Positions 36,615-46,230 of a DNA stretch of 64,000 nucleotides are shown one piece after another. The stretch is from contig CAZAQS010000003.1 of assembly GCA_964486825.1 (NCBI GenBank), forward strand, positions 1 through 64,000. The letters are read 5' to 3'. The first letter of the stretch is position 1. Every line of letters starts with the position of its first letter. The notes beneath the pieces are model-generated. The model was not told the DNA's origin and did no database searches. It saw nothing but the letters and a program-made list of their open reading frames with translations. Origin of the DNA: CAZAQS01 sp964486825 (lineage in GTDB: Bacteria > Chloroflexota > Anaerolineae > Anaerolineales > UBA4823). Position numbers and translations under genes: made by a program.

Positions 36615-37527
36615 GGTGTAGGGGGGCCCCGCTCGATCATCATCCTGGTGCTTCGATCCGGAGACCTGTACTATCGAAGTTCACCTGCCAACGAGGCAGG
36701 CACTCCCACAGGCACGGATATCGGCGCCCTTCCGTTTGAGCCTGCCGGGCTGGCGAGCCCTACCGGGGTCAGCCTGGAACAAGTAAACGATGAGGCCTGG
36801 GATCTAATCTGGACGCCAACGACCGCCTCCAGCAGCTATGTTTACTATAGCGCTTGCTCGCGACAGACCACGACCGTGGTGGATGCGGGGAGCTCCAACC
36901 AGTACCGGATCGAGGGGGTTTCGACGGATGGAATTGGTTATGCTGGGGTCAGCGCGTACGATGAAAATTGATTCGAGAGCGCGGTGCAGCTCGCGGAGGG
37001 GGTGAGGGCTCCCTGCCCGACCGCGCCAGGCAGCCTGGAGGTGGGGGCAATGCCGGAGAATGTCGTTAGACTGCAGTGGATGAGCAGCTTCCCGATCGAG
37101 ACTGGCATCGAGGTCGAGCGAGGAACGGGTGCCCTGGCAGCTTCCGGGTATGAGGTCGTGGCTTCGCTGCCTGCCGGTAGCACGGAATATGAAGATGAGC
37201 CGCCCGTGCTGGGAGAGACGTACTGGTACCGCCTGTGAGCGTATAACTCCAACGGGAGCTCGGAATATTCGCAGGAAAGTTATACTGCGAGCATCGGCCC
37301 TGGTTTATGTGGATGATACCCCTTATGCGATGGAGCTTATCAGCGGCTCAGCTTCCAATGGCGCCTATCGCGTTACCACCCGCCTGGATCCCGGCCCGCA
37401 CGCTTACTACTTCCACTTTTCCTTCCCTGAGGGTGAGGCGCGGCTGCCGTTCATCGGTGCGTTTCCCGATTCGTTTGTCGACTTCAGCGTGTATCTACCC
37501 GCCATCCAAAATCTATATGAGCGGTAA
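36615..37527 (+). pseudogene. Remnant of a beta-helix/fibronectin-III surface protein
   Basis: A single frame from about 36615 to 37290 is broken by TGA at 36969-36971 and 37236-37238. It starts with a degraded end of a right-handed beta-helix repeat (S-S-P-A-N-E-A-G, D-I-G-A-L-P-F) and continues as two fibronectin-III-like domains (Y-W-Y-R-L-stop-A-Y-N-S-N-G-S-S-E-Y-S). A frameshift near 37290 then leads into V-D-D-T-P-Y-A-M-E-L and G-P-H-A-Y-Y-F-H-F, ending at TAA 37525-37527. No start codon with a ribosome site or signal peptide remains. Confidence 0.65.
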
Positions 37528-37537
37528 GCAGCCAGGC

Positions 37538-38920
37538 CTAGGTTTTGGTGTGCAACCTTCCCAACAATCTCATCCACTTCACCTGGCCGCGGCTGTCGCG
37601 CACAAATTCGGCGCGTTCTCCTTGAAAGGGAGGATTGATCACCACGACCCGGTCTTCCTCATAAAAACCCAATAATGCAGGCGGCGGCGAAGGCCTGGGC
37701 GGCGAATCAGGGGTTGGAAAGCCGCCCGTCATGGTCAGTTTTAATTCGAGGTTCTTGCCGGAGGGTACCAAATCCACGACCTGCCCGACGGTCGTGTAAC
37801 GCCCGGAATATTCTTTTAACTGCCCGGGTTCACGATCTACCGGAACCGCCTCCGGGACCTGGATGCCGGTAAATTCTTGCAGGGCCATGAATTTAATTCT
37901 TTCGACCAGCCGGCGACCCCGGTCCGAGTTGAAAGCCAAGACCATCGCATAGCCTTTACCCGGCGCCAGCAGCAGAGATGATACCTGCCCGTTCGTCCCG
38001 CCCGGATGCTCGATGATACGGTCTGAATTCACCTGCGTGATGAACCAGGCCATGCCCATCTTCTCGATCCCGGTCGCCGCAATGGTGGGGGTTTGCATTT
38101 CACGAAGCGATTCGGGCGATAAAATTCGCTGGCTGTCCTGGCTGGTTCCATCCCCCATATGAAAGCGTGCGTAACGCAGCAGATCGGGGGCATTGGATGA
38201 TAATCCGCCGGCAGGGTTCATAACTCTGGCAAGGTTCCAGGGCCGGGCTACTTGATGCCCCTGCTCAGCATAGGTATGCCCCACAGTGAATCGGTGAGTG
38301 ATAACCTCCTCGGCAAAAAAGTAGCTATTGTTGAGCCCCAAGGGATTCAAGACCAGGTCCTTTATAGCTTGCTCATAACAATTACCCGTGATGACTTCGA
38401 TGATCCTGCCTGCCAGGCAGTAGGCAGAATTGTTATAAGACCAGACCTCACCTAATGGGGTGATTTGGGGTAGATCAAAGAAACGCCGGGCGGCCCTTTC
38501 CAGCGCATCCTCTCCCCGCCCGAAGTCTTCAAAATAATCACCCTGCCAGCCTGCGGTATGGATGAGGAGATGTCGCATGGTCACTTTTGCGGCGGTATCC
38601 CTATCTGCCAGGCGTAAATCGGGTAGATAGGCGACCACAGGCGCATCCAGTTCGAGCAAGCCCTGTTCAACCAGTCTCATGGCGGCCGTGGCTGTGAAGG
38701 TCTTGGTGATCGAACCCGCCTGGAACAGGGTATCGGCCGTCACAGGCAGTGGGTTCTCAATATTTGTGACCCCTAACCCCACGATTTGTTCTTTCCCTTC
38801 GTGCATGATCCCGAGGATACCCCCCGGTATTTCCAATTCCTCCATCCCCTTTGAAACCTGGTTGTATACCTCCATAAAGTGGTTATCCGTGATTGCTTTT
38901 TCAGGCTTATATTGGACCAT
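37538..38920 (-). CDS. Serine hydrolase (class C beta-lactamase-like family)
   Basis: A 460-residue penicillin-binding-protein/beta-lactamase fold (PF00144). The nucleophile motif is S70-I-T-K73; the second is Y-N-N (S-Y-N-N-S-A-Y); the third, H-P-G-G-T-N-G, replaces K-T-G as usual in esterase-like members. A C-terminal extension of about 120 residues is present. No signal peptide is evident, so it is probably cytoplasmic. Substrate unknown: peptide, ester or beta-lactam. Confidence 0.9.
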   Translation of the reverse strand: MVQYKPEKAITDNHFMEVYNQVSKGMEELEIPGGILGIMHEGKEQIVGLGVTNIENPLPVTADTLFQAGSITKTFTATAAMRLVEQGLLELDAPVVAYLPDLRLADRDTAAKVTMRHLLIHTAGWQGDYFEDFGRGEDALERAARRFFDLPQITPLGEVWSYNNSAYCLAGRIIEVITGNCYEQAIKDLVLNPLGLNNSYFFAEEVITHRFTVGHTYAEQGHQVARPWNLARVMNPAGGLSSNAPDLLRYARFHMGDGTSQDSQRILSPESLREMQTPTIAATGIEKMGMAWFITQVNSDRIIEHPGGTNGQVSSLLLAPGKGYAMVLAFNSDRGRRLVERIKFMALQEFTGIQVPEAVPVDREPGQLKEYSGRYTTVGQVVDLVPSGKNLELKLTMTGGFPTPDSPPRPSPPPALLGFYEEDRVVVINPPFQGERAEFVRDSRGQVKWMRLLGRLHTKT

Positions 38921-38965
38921 CCGAGATTTCCTCCATCCCCCTATTGATTTTTTGATAGCCTTTGT

Positions 38966-39682
38966 TTAAACCGACCTGGCGATACGGCTACGCAAAGCCG
39001 GCTCTGGTAGTGCGCCCATCCAGCGGTCTACCACCTGGCCTCCTTTGACGATCATCATGGTCGGGATGCTGCGGATATCGTAGCGCATGGCGGTTTGTGG
39101 GTTTTCATCCACGTTCACCTTGGCGATCTTCATCCGCCCGCCTATTTCAACAGCCAGTTTTTCGAGGATCGGGTCCGTCATCCGGCAGGGCCCACACCAC
39201 GGCGCCCAGAAATCGACCAGCACGGGTAGATGTGCACGCATCACTTCCTGGTCGAAGGTCGCATCCGTTACAGCCTGCGGGCGCCCTCCGCTTCCCGTTT
39301 GGTTTGTTGGACGGCTGCCAGTTTCCTGTGGCTTAACTTTGGGTTGTTCTGGCCGCGGGCCTTTGCCAAGCAGAAAGGCCACATGCTCTTCCAGATCCTG
39401 GCTTTTGATCGCCTCGGCCCTGGTCTCCACCTTGCCGTTCCTCGCCGTGACGAGCGCGGGCGTCCGCCCGATCTGAAAGCGCTGTACGCTGTCAGGGTTT
39501 TCCTGAATATGCAGCTTCGCTACCAGGACCTGGCCTGCTTTCTCCCGTGCCAGGCGCTCCATGGTTACCTTGAGATCCTCTCCTGCTGTGCCATCAATAA
39601 ATACCAATGCGACCGGCAGGCCAGCAGCCAGCACGCGTTCGATGCCTTGATCGTTGGTTGTAATTGGTGAATCAAACATCAT
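38966..39682 (-). CDS. Thioredoxin with an extra N-terminal thioredoxin-like domain
   Basis: A 238-residue protein. Residues 1-105 form a thioredoxin-like fold with no CxxC (A-L-V-F-I-D-G-T in its place). A Pro/Gln/Gly-rich linker (108-137) leads to a canonical thioredoxin, with W-C-G-P-C at 162-166 and cis-Pro in S-I-P-T-M. The second domain is an active dithiol reductase; the first may bind substrates. Shine-Dalgarno AGGAAGTGG precedes the start. Confidence 0.9.
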   Translation of the reverse strand: MMFDSPITTNDQGIERVLAAGLPVALVFIDGTAGEDLKVTMERLAREKAGQVLVAKLHIQENPDSVQRFQIGRTPALVTARNGKVETRAEAIKSQDLEEHVAFLLGKGPRPEQPKVKPQETGSRPTNQTGSGGRPQAVTDATFDQEVMRAHLPVLVDFWAPWCGPCRMTDPILEKLAVEIGGRMKIAKVNVDENPQTAMRYDIRSIPTMMIVKGGQVVDRWMGALPEPALRSRIARSV

Positions 39683-39830
39683 TCCACTTCCTATTCATAA
39701 ATTGGACTTACCGCTGTTATGTTTTCACAATCACTTATAAAAACAGGCCTCTCACGATAGCGATTTGCCTCCAAATCCCAATTTTAATAAGATATCGTTG
39801 GAATAATATCAGAACCAGCTCAACCTTCTG

Positions 39831-40772
39831 TTAACTGCTGGCGCTGCTTAAAAGGTCATCCCCATTTTGTAGAAGATGAAAGACTTCCGCTCGCCTGGGC
39901 AACCCAGCTTGAGCTCCCATCTTTTTTGTAGCCAGGGCCGCGGCCGTGTTCGCAAATGGGCCGGCTTTAGCATACCCCCACCCCTCCACCATGCTCATCG
40001 CTAAAGCTGCTGCCAGGGCGTCCCCTGAACCGGTGCTGTCCAGGCTATTCACAGGCAGGTGAGGGTTCCAGGATTCTCCCCCTTCCCAAACCAGCAGGTT
40101 TCCCTGTGACCCGGCCTGGATCGCTACCGCTTTAACTCCCCGCGCCATCAACATCCCGGCTGCCTCCCGGGCAGACTCCTGGTCCTGTACCTTTTTCCCG
40201 GTCAGGAACTCGGCTTCGAAGCTGTTAGGTTTGATCAGGTCTGTCAGGCTCCATAGCTCGTCAGGTAAGGTTAGGGGTGGGGCCGGATCCAGGATAAAGC
40301 TCGCTCCCCCTGCTTTCGCCTTTCGAGCAGCTTCCAGGACCGTCTCCACCGGGATTTCTAGCTGTGCCAAAACAACCCGTGCTCCCCGGAGAGCTTCCTC
40401 GGGCAGGTCCTGGCTGCGCAAGTGTGAGTTGGCCCCTTTTACAGCCATGGTCTGTTTTTCACCCTGGTCATTTATATGGATCAGCACCACGCTTGTTGGC
40501 TCACTCGTGTGCTGTACGACGTAACTTGTATCCACCCCTTCCGCCTTTAAGGCTTCTAGAACCGCCTCCCCACGCCGGTCTCGACCGACGCAGGCTACCA
40601 GGGCCACTTTCGCTCCCAAACGTGCTGCTGCAATGGCCTGGTTGGCGCCTTTTCCTCCCGGCGTCTCTAAAAATATATCCCCCTGGACGGACTTGCCCGC
40701 CTCCGGAAGCCTCGGTCCGCGGATGGCATAATCCATATTCGCTCCCCCCAGCACGAGGATATCCCACTTCAC
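39831..40772 (-). CDS. Ribokinase-like PfkB family carbohydrate kinase
   Basis: 313 residues. N-terminal G-G-K-G-A-N-Q-A-I-A-A-A-R-L-G (about 38-52) and the catalytic/anion-hole motif D-S-T-G-S-G-D-A near residue 245 (usually D-T-T-G-A-G-D) identify the PfkB family; G-G-K-G-x-N-Q favours ribokinase. It phosphorylates a sugar or nucleoside with ATP. The start is GTG with AAGGGG upstream. No ribose transporter is adjacent, so the substrate call is tentative. Confidence 0.87.
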   Translation of the reverse strand: MKWDILVLGGANMDYAIRGPRLPEAGKSVQGDIFLETPGGKGANQAIAAARLGAKVALVACVGRDRRGEAVLEALKAEGVDTSYVVQHTSEPTSVVLIHINDQGEKQTMAVKGANSHLRSQDLPEEALRGARVVLAQLEIPVETVLEAARKAKAGGASFILDPAPPLTLPDELWSLTDLIKPNSFEAEFLTGKKVQDQESAREAAGMLMARGVKAVAIQAGSQGNLLVWEGGESWNPHLPVNSLDSTGSGDALAAALAMSMVEGWGYAKAGPFANTAAALATKKMGAQAGLPRRAEVFHLLQNGDDLLSSASS

Positions 40773-40805
40773 GGCAGCCCCTTTTCTCGTAATGTGTTGA
40801 ATAAT

Positions 40806-41306
40806 TTACAAGGAAATTTTGCCAGATTTCAGCAGCCCTGACCGGTGCTGCTCGATCTCATTCAACCGGATGAGAATCAGCTCTTCCAGAAAAGCCTTCT
40901 GGATAAAATATTCTCTTCCAAACAACTGGCTTGCTCCGTGCAGTAGGATGCCCGCCAATATCGCATATACCCCATAATCGAGCAGGGCCAGGTTGGTCAT
41001 ACTGCTCAGCAGTGCATACACGATGCCCGTGCCTACCAGGATGAAGCCGATATTCCTGATCAGGTCGATCAATCCCCACCGCCCGACGAGAGCAAGCAGT
41101 TGGTTTTCCAGGATCTTCACCTCATTTGTTAGCCTATGGATGCTAATGGTTGGAACGCCCCCATCTCCAAATCTGAGCTCACCTGGCTGTCCAGTGGGGA
41201 TAAAGCGCCATACACCGCATTGGGGGCAGCGAACGAATGTGGAATTTTCGTGAATAGCCAGTTTTTCCCCACAATCTGGACAGGTACGAGTAGTGGTATC
41301 TATCAA
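40806..41306 (-). CDS. Zinc-ribbon membrane protein, unknown function
   Basis: 166 residues. An N-terminal zinc ribbon (C-P-D-C-G, then C-P-Q-C-G about 15 residues later) is followed by a coiled segment and two predicted spans at about 86-104 and 108-128, then a charged C-terminal helix. The start is TTG, supported by GGAGG 4 bases upstream. It precedes the kinase by 33 bases on the same strand. No named family is recognised. Confidence 0.7.
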   Translation of the reverse strand: MIDTTTRTCPDCGEKLAIHENSTFVRCPQCGVWRFIPTGQPGELRFGDGGVPTISIHRLTNEVKILENQLLALVGRWGLIDLIRNIGFILVGTGIVYALLSSMTNLALLDYGVYAILAGILLHGASQLFGREYFIQKAFLEELILIRLNEIEQHRSGLLKSGKISL

Positions 41307-41498
41307 TTAACCTCCGGGAAATTTAAAGATAGCTGGTTCTGGTAAGCGCATCCCTATTATGACAAAAGATTCTGAGATTGTCACGGGATAAATATCCTCA
41401 AATTGTGAAATTCATCGATCTTTAATCTACTCTTCCGTTCTCCCTTGTTCAGTCGATTTCTGCAGCACAGGTAAGGTAGGGCCGCCGTAAAGTAAAAT

Positions 41499-41507
41499 TG
41501 ATATAAT
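41499..41507 (+). promoter_or_regulatory. Extended -10 promoter of pyk
   Basis: TG-A-TATAAT (TATAAT at 41502-41507), a perfect -10 with the TG extension, lies 49 bases before the pyk ATG. No -35 is needed for this class. Confidence 0.65.
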
Positions 41508-41556
41508 GGCGTAGATTATTATATTTGCCGTTCTTAAATTACGACCAGGAGGGAAA

Positions 41557-43017
41557 ATGATTACCAGAAAGGCAAAGATTGTATGTACCATTGGGCCTGC
41601 TTCAACAGATGAACCGGTCCTGACAAAGATGATCCAGGCTGGCATGAACGTTGCCCGCCTCAATTTCTCGCACGGCACCCACGACCAGCACGCATCCTAT
41701 ATCCAGGCTATCCGCAAGCTTTCAGGCGAGTTGGGTAGGCCGGTAACCATCCTGCAAGACCTACAGGGACCCAAGCTGCGGGTCGGGAAGCTTCCCCAGG
41801 AGGGCATCCAGCTCCATGCCGGACAGCATGTACTGCTTACCCGCATCGACGAAACGGTCCCGGAGAGCTCTCTGGACCCGGGATTTATCCTTATTCCGAT
41901 GGATGTGCCCGACCTGGAAAACAGTCTCTCTCCTGGAAACCATATCCTGATGGACGATGGGCACCTGGAGCTGGAGGTGACGGGTGTCAGTGGTAAGGCC
42001 GTGGAAGCCCAGGTAATTTTGGGCGGTCTGCTCACTTCGAACAAAGGCGTCAACCTGCCCGGGGCAAAGCTGGATTTCCCCGGTTTTACATCCAAAGACC
42101 GCCGGGACCTGGAATTTGGCCTGCAGCATGGAGTGGATGCTGTCGCCATTTCCTTCGTCCGCACCGCTGGCGATATCGAGGTGGTGAGGGAGGCTATAGG
42201 AGAGCTCTCACCCGAGAGGGCGAGCACACCCATCATCGCCAAGATCGAGCTCCCCGACGCCATTCAGAACATGGATGAGATCGTGCGAGCAGCTGATGGC
42301 ATTATGGTCGCCCGCGGAGACCTGGCTGTCGAGACCTCTCCTGCCACGGTGCCGATCCTTCAAAAACGCATGATCTCAGCCGCCAACCGGAACGATAAGA
42401 TCGTCATCACCGCCACTCAGATGCTGGAATCGATGATCCAAAACCCGCGTCCCACCCGAGCGGAGGCTTCCGACGTCGCCAATGCCATCCTGGATGGGAC
42501 CGACGCGGTCATGCTTTCGGCAGAAAGTGCGGTGGGCAGGTTTCCTGTAGAAAGCGTCTCTATGATGGATTCCATTGTGCGCGAGACAGAAGGGCATTTT
42601 GTGGAATGGGGAGTGTCCGATATTGTGAATGATGAGCCGATCGAGGTGGATGCCAAAACCCTGGCCCGTGCCGCCCGCCAGTTAGCTCATGACCGTAATG
42701 TCTCTCGTATCGCTGTATTTACCCGTTCCGGTCGGACCGCCCGTTATATGTCCAAGGCTCGCCCGCGCGTTCCCATTATGGCTTTCACACCAGAACAGGA
42801 GACCTACCAGCGCATGGGGATGTATTGGGGCGTCACGCCCTACCTGGTCCCGTATGCTGACGACATGCAAGCGATGTTGGAGCACGTTGAAAATGCCCTC
42901 TTGGCCACTCAGGAGCTTCATCCAGGTGAGCAGGTCGTCCTGATTGCCAGTTATCCGGTCGGCGAGGGAGGCACGCCTAACTTCGCTTTGCTTCACACCC
43001 TGGGAGAAAGAGGTTAG
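41557..43017 (+). CDS. pyk: Pyruvate kinase
   Basis: A 486-residue glycolytic enzyme transferring phosphate from PEP to ADP. Motifs in order: [10 protein letters not shown] at the N-terminus, R-L-N-F-S-H-G (substrate and K+ site), the small B domain (about 70-170), the catalytic Lys in I-I-A-K-I-E, and A-R-G-D-L-A-V-E. The C-terminal allosteric domain is complete ([11 protein letters not shown]). Shine-Dalgarno AGGAGG precedes the ATG. Confidence 0.97.
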   Translation: MITRKAKIVCTIGPASTDEPVLTKMIQAGMNVARLNFSHGTHDQHASYIQAIRKLSGELGRPVTILQDLQGPKLRVGKLPQEGIQLHAGQHVLLTRIDETVPESSLDPGFILIPMDVPDLENSLSPGNHILMDDGHLELEVTGVSGKAVEAQVILGGLLTSNKGVNLPGAKLDFPGFTSKDRRDLEFGLQHGVDAVAISFVRTAGDIEVVREAIGELSPERASTPIIAKIELPDAIQNMDEIVRAADGIMVARGDLAVETSPATVPILQKRMISAANRNDKIVITATQMLESMIQNPRPTRAEASDVANAILDGTDAVMLSAESAVGRFPVESVSMMDSIVRETEGHFVEWGVSDIVNDEPIEVDAKTLARAARQLAHDRNVSRIAVFTRSGRTARYMSKARPRVPIMAFTPEQETYQRMGMYWGVTPYLVPYADDMQAMLEHVENALLATQELHPGEQVVLIASYPVGEGGTPNFALLHTLGERG

Positions 43018-43021
43018 GATT

Positions 43022-44161
43022 TCAGTTGGCCTGGATATCCTGGAAGGGCAGGTTGTACCTGCGTGGGTGCACCGTCCCCAGTTCATCGGGCCAGATCCCG
43101 CTGATGGAAGCTACGATCTTGCCGACGTGGTCATGGCAATTCTCTATGAACAGGGTATATCGCTTTTGAGACCCGGCAGCCGCGGTGCCGGCCACATATA
43201 ATCCCGGCATATTGGTTTCCATGGTTTCAGGGTTGTGCTCCGGCAGGCGTTGTTCCCCGTGCAGGTTGACCCCCGCCATCTCGAACAGGCTCATATCCGC
43301 CACGAAGCCGGTATTGAGCAGCACGAAGTCGGTCGGGTGTTCGAACCGTTCACTCAAGCCTTCAGAATGGCCGCCATTCGTTTGTCCGCTATTCTGGTAG
43401 TCGCCATTCTGATGGCCCGCCTTCCCAGGGAATGAGACATGCTCGAGGGTTACCTTTTCAGGCGTAATCTCGACCGGCATGCTGCAGGGCAAGAAGCGGA
43501 TATTCCCGAACTCAATTTGCGCCAAAAGGTCAGGTAAGAGGTGGCTCTTCACCAGGCTGGCATCGAATTCTGCCCGCCGGTAGCTGAGCGTTACCCGGCT
43601 GCCGGCTCTCCAACTGCGTAATGCAGCCTCGACCGCCGAATTCCGTCCGCCCACGATCAACAACCTCTTCTGGAAGTATACATGCGGGTCTGTAAAATAA
43701 TGGCTTACGTGGGGCAAGTCTTCACCTGGGATGCCTAAAAGGTTGGGAGCGTGCATATCTCCCGTAGCCAGCACCAGCTTACGGCAGAAATACAGCCTCG
43801 GGCCAGTTTGGGACTGGCTGCCGACCAGGTATCCCCCATCCAGGCTTTGAATATCGACGATCTTTTCGTAGGTATTGACCTTCAAGTCTAGCTGTTCTAC
43901 CACGCTGCGCAGGTATGCCAGGTACTCTTCGCCGGTCAGCCTGTGCTGGTTTATGCTTTGGGAAGGGATGCCGGCGATCTCGATGCGCTCAGTGGTGCTG
44001 AAGAAGTAGGTGTTACGTGGCCACCAGGAGATCGTGTACCCGATTTGCCGGGCATCGAACTGGATATAGTCCACTCGCGCCCGCTTCAACGCGGCTGCCA
44101 ATTCCAATCCGATGGGTCCCGCTCCTACAATGATGACGTTCGTTGGAGTTATCCTATCCAT
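43022..44161 (-). CDS. FAD/NAD(P)-dependent oxidoreductase, YpdA-like
   Basis: About 379 residues. The N-terminal FAD site is [10 protein letters not shown]; a second Rossmann motif, [12 protein letters not shown], lies near residue 180, and T-G-F-V-A-D precedes a C-terminal G-L-Y-V-A-G-T. This resembles YpdA, the bacillithiol disulfide reductase group, which lacks a CxxC redox pair. A Gln/Asn/Gly/His-rich insert (about residues 255-280) is unusual. Start 44161 is chosen for GAGG 7 bases upstream; GTG at 44173 is an alternative. Confidence 0.8.
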   Translation of the reverse strand: MDRITPTNVIIVGAGPIGLELAAALKRARVDYIQFDARQIGYTISWWPRNTYFFSTTERIEIAGIPSQSINQHRLTGEEYLAYLRSVVEQLDLKVNTYEKIVDIQSLDGGYLVGSQSQTGPRLYFCRKLVLATGDMHAPNLLGIPGEDLPHVSHYFTDPHVYFQKRLLIVGGRNSAVEAALRSWRAGSRVTLSYRRAEFDASLVKSHLLPDLLAQIEFGNIRFLPCSMPVEITPEKVTLEHVSFPGKAGHQNGDYQNSGQTNGGHSEGLSERFEHPTDFVLLNTGFVADMSLFEMAGVNLHGEQRLPEHNPETMETNMPGLYVAGTAAAGSQKRYTLFIENCHDHVGKIVASISGIWPDELGTVHPRRYNLPFQDIQAN

Positions 44162-44338
44162 AATCGACCTCACGGTTTTAATCCGTGGATTTAGATGCCT
44201 TGAACAAGCAGAGATGGCTCTTTCTGCGTTTGGTTTTGTTAGATGCAGAATTGAGAAAACTTTAACTTACTGGTATAGGAGAAGTATACTATAACCTTTT
44301 CTTTTAGATGTCCCCCGCCAGCCCACGAAAAGCCGCTA

Positions 44339-45118
44339 TCACTCCCCCGCTTGCCCGGCTCTTTGCCTGACTTTTCTCAGGAATGCGGGTGAATTAAGCC
44401 CCCGTTCCAGCAGGTAGGTCAGATAATGCTGCAGTAGTCTTTCGATCTCTCGATCTATCTCCTGCCTGGGGCGGGCGCGCGCGGCTTCCGTGTAACCGCT
44501 GCGTTGGAAGTGGCGCAGGTATTTAAGCGCTTCCATCGAGATTGGGTTAGCCGCGGAGGTAGCGGCTCCACAACGCGGGCACAGCACACCGCCCAGGGAG
44601 GCTGAAAAATACTGGTCTACCGGCCGGATATCTTCCCCACACCTGGTGCAATTGAAGAGCTGTGGCCGGAAACCCAACAGGTCGAGCAGCCGCATCTCGT
44701 AATAATGGATGGGCAGCTGCGGGTCCGGTTCTGTGTCCAATCTGGCAAGGGTTTCCGACAGCAAGCGGTACAAACCCGGGTTCTCTCCTTCCTCGTAGGT
44801 GAAGCGGTCCAGCAACTCGACCGCGTAAGCCGCGTACCCCACTCGTTCCAGGTCCTCCCGCAGGCACAGGTGCGCGTTTACGGTATCTGCCTGGGTAACG
44901 ATCCACATATCCCTGCCCTTTGCCAGGAGCAAGCTGACCCGGGTAAATGGCTCCAGGTGACCGGCTTTGCGAGAGCGCGGTTTGCGCACACCCTTGGCGA
45001 TGGAGCGCAGCTTGCCCATCTCGCGGGTGTACAGGCCCAGCAGGCGGTCTGCTTCCCCCCAATCGCTGTGGCTCAGTACGATGGCCTCGACCCGAATGGA
45101 ACGTTCTCTTGATGGCAT
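44339..45118 (-). CDS. recO: DNA repair protein RecO
   Basis: A 259-residue recombination mediator that anneals strands and loads RecA with RecF/RecR. The N-terminal OB fold begins V-E-A-I-V-L; G-K-L-R-S-I-A-K-G-V-R-K-P is the basic family motif; a zinc site is formed by C-T-R-C-G and C-P-R-C-G around residues 157-182. A perfect TATAAT ends 6 bases before the ATG, so the message is probably leaderless. Confidence 0.95.
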   Translation of the reverse strand: MPSRERSIRVEAIVLSHSDWGEADRLLGLYTREMGKLRSIAKGVRKPRSRKAGHLEPFTRVSLLLAKGRDMWIVTQADTVNAHLCLREDLERVGYAAYAVELLDRFTYEEGENPGLYRLLSETLARLDTEPDPQLPIHYYEMRLLDLLGFRPQLFNCTRCGEDIRPVDQYFSASLGGVLCPRCGAATSAANPISMEALKYLRHFQRSGYTEAARARPRQEIDREIERLLQHYLTYLLERGLNSPAFLRKVRQRAGQAGE

Positions 45119-45124
45119 ATTTCC

Positions 45125-45133
45125 ATTATATCA
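45125..45133 (-). promoter_or_regulatory. Extended -10 giving a leaderless recO transcript
   Basis: On the minus strand TG-A-TATAAT (TATAAT = 45130-45125) is followed by six bases and the recO ATG (45118-45116). There is no Shine-Dalgarno. Confidence 0.65.
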
Positions 45134-45263
45134 GTGGGCCCAACCGATTGGTTGGCGGGCCTCGCTTGGAGGTTTCCCTACCTTCGTGGGGGGATTTCCT
45201 GATTCTTGGATGGGATTTCTTTCCCTATAATAAATCCAGGTTGGCGGCTGCTATTCGATCTTG

Positions 45264-45292
45264 TTGACGCTTCTGGTTCCTTCTGGTACAAT
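45264..45292 (+). promoter_or_regulatory. Promoter of rplI
   Basis: TTGACG (45264-45269), a 17-base spacer and TACAAT (45287-45292). The predicted start near 45299 leaves an 85-base leader. A second, weaker TATAAT is at 45226-45231. Confidence 0.7.
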
Positions 45293-45336
45293 CACAACTC
45301 CCGGGCGTTGTACCCTTCACTCGGGATAAATTTCGC

Positions 45337-45355
45337 ATGGCGCTATGAGCGCCAT
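45337..45355 (+). promoter_or_regulatory. Hairpin in the rplI 5' leader
   Basis: ATGGCGCT-ATG-AGCGCCAT is a perfect 8-bp inverted repeat with a 3-base loop, 28 bases before the rplI ATG. No T tract follows, so it is not a terminator. It may be a translational control element or protein site. Confidence 0.4.
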
Positions 45356-45383
45356 TATCAAAAAAGAAAGGGCTTGAAGCAAG

Positions 45384-45989
45384 ATGAAAGTTCTCCTCAT
45401 AAAAGACGTGTATAAATTAGGCCGGGCCGGAGACGTCAAGCGCGTCGCAGACGGATTTGGCCGCAATTACCTGCTCCCACAGGGGTTAGCGGTGCTGGCC
45501 ACGCCGGGCGCCCTCAAGCAGGCCGAGCATATCCGCACCCAGGCCGATATCCAGCGTAGTGTGGTCAATAAAGAGATGAGCGGCATCGCCGAAAAGCTGC
45601 AAGGCATTACGGTTACTTTCCCCGCCCGCGCCAGCGAGACCGGTAAGCTGTACGGGTCGATCACGAACCAAATGATCGCCGAGGCAGTCAGCCAGAAAGC
45701 TGGCGTGGAAGTCAGCCGGCGGCAGATCGAGAGCCAGCCCTTGCGTACCTTGGGCGAGCATTCTGTGGAAATCCGCCTGACGGTGGATTTGATCCCTACC
45801 ATCAACGTTATCGTGCACAGGGAAGGCGAATCTGTTCGGGCAACCCTGGAAGCCATACAGGCTGCTGAGGAAAGCTTTGAAGCTGAGGATTTCGAAAGCG
45901 AAGAGTTGGAAGAGGTGAAAGCGTTAGAAGAAGTTGAAGCAGGCGAAGAGGCGCCAGGAGATGAGGTCGAGCTGACCGAGGAGGCTTAA
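45384..45989 (+). CDS. rplI: Ribosomal protein bL9 with acidic C-terminal tail
   Basis: 201 residues. The first 150 are a normal bL9: N-terminal rRNA-binding domain (V-L-L-I-K-D-V-Y-K-L-G-R-A-G-D-V, then G-F-G-R-N-Y-L-L-P-Q-G-L-A), the connecting helix and the C-terminal domain. The last 45-50 residues are an added Glu-rich tail, low in complexity and strongly negative. AAGGGC and similar purine runs precede the ATG. Confidence 0.96.
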   Translation: MKVLLIKDVYKLGRAGDVKRVADGFGRNYLLPQGLAVLATPGALKQAEHIRTQADIQRSVVNKEMSGIAEKLQGITVTFPARASETGKLYGSITNQMIAEAVSQKAGVEVSRRQIESQPLRTLGEHSVEIRLTVDLIPTINVIVHREGESVRATLEAIQAAEESFEAEDFESEELEEVKALEEVEAGEEAPGDEVELTEEA

Positions 45990-46024
45990 ACAAGCCTTCC
46001 TTCTCCACGCAGTAGAGATCGAAC

Positions 46025-46101
46025 CTTCCGGCCCGGTGATTGAGTGCTGGCTTTCCCGTAGGATCGGGGAAACCCCTCGATAGCCAGGCCGGTTTTTTTT
46101 G
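46025..46101 (+). terminator. Structured terminator after rplI
   Basis: CCGGCC near 46027-46032 can pair with GGCCGG just before an eight-T run at about 46093-46101; CTGGCT/AGCCAG and GGGG-AAA-CCCC pair inside. The long branched fold ending in a T run is consistent with an intrinsic terminator. No known riboswitch was recognised. Confidence 0.6.
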
Positions 46102-46230
46102 TATGCTTTATAATTTGATCATGCTCCCTCCAATACTCCCGATGATGGAAGGATCGTGGACATCCAGGTTGTAAACCCAGGATGAAAATGGACATCTGTT
46201 GGCTCTATTGGACCTTTTCTGAATCGGATA

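Noticed and set aside
36969..37238. In-frame TGA codons in the FnIII remnant as selenocysteine or Trp recoding
   Set aside because: Positions fit Arg or Trp in FnIII strands, not redox Cys, and TGA is used as a normal stop in many genes here. A frameshift nearby supports decay.
46025..46101. Possible tRNA or riboswitch after rplI
   Set aside because: No T-loop consensus, anticodon stem or known aptamer core; the T run fits a terminator.
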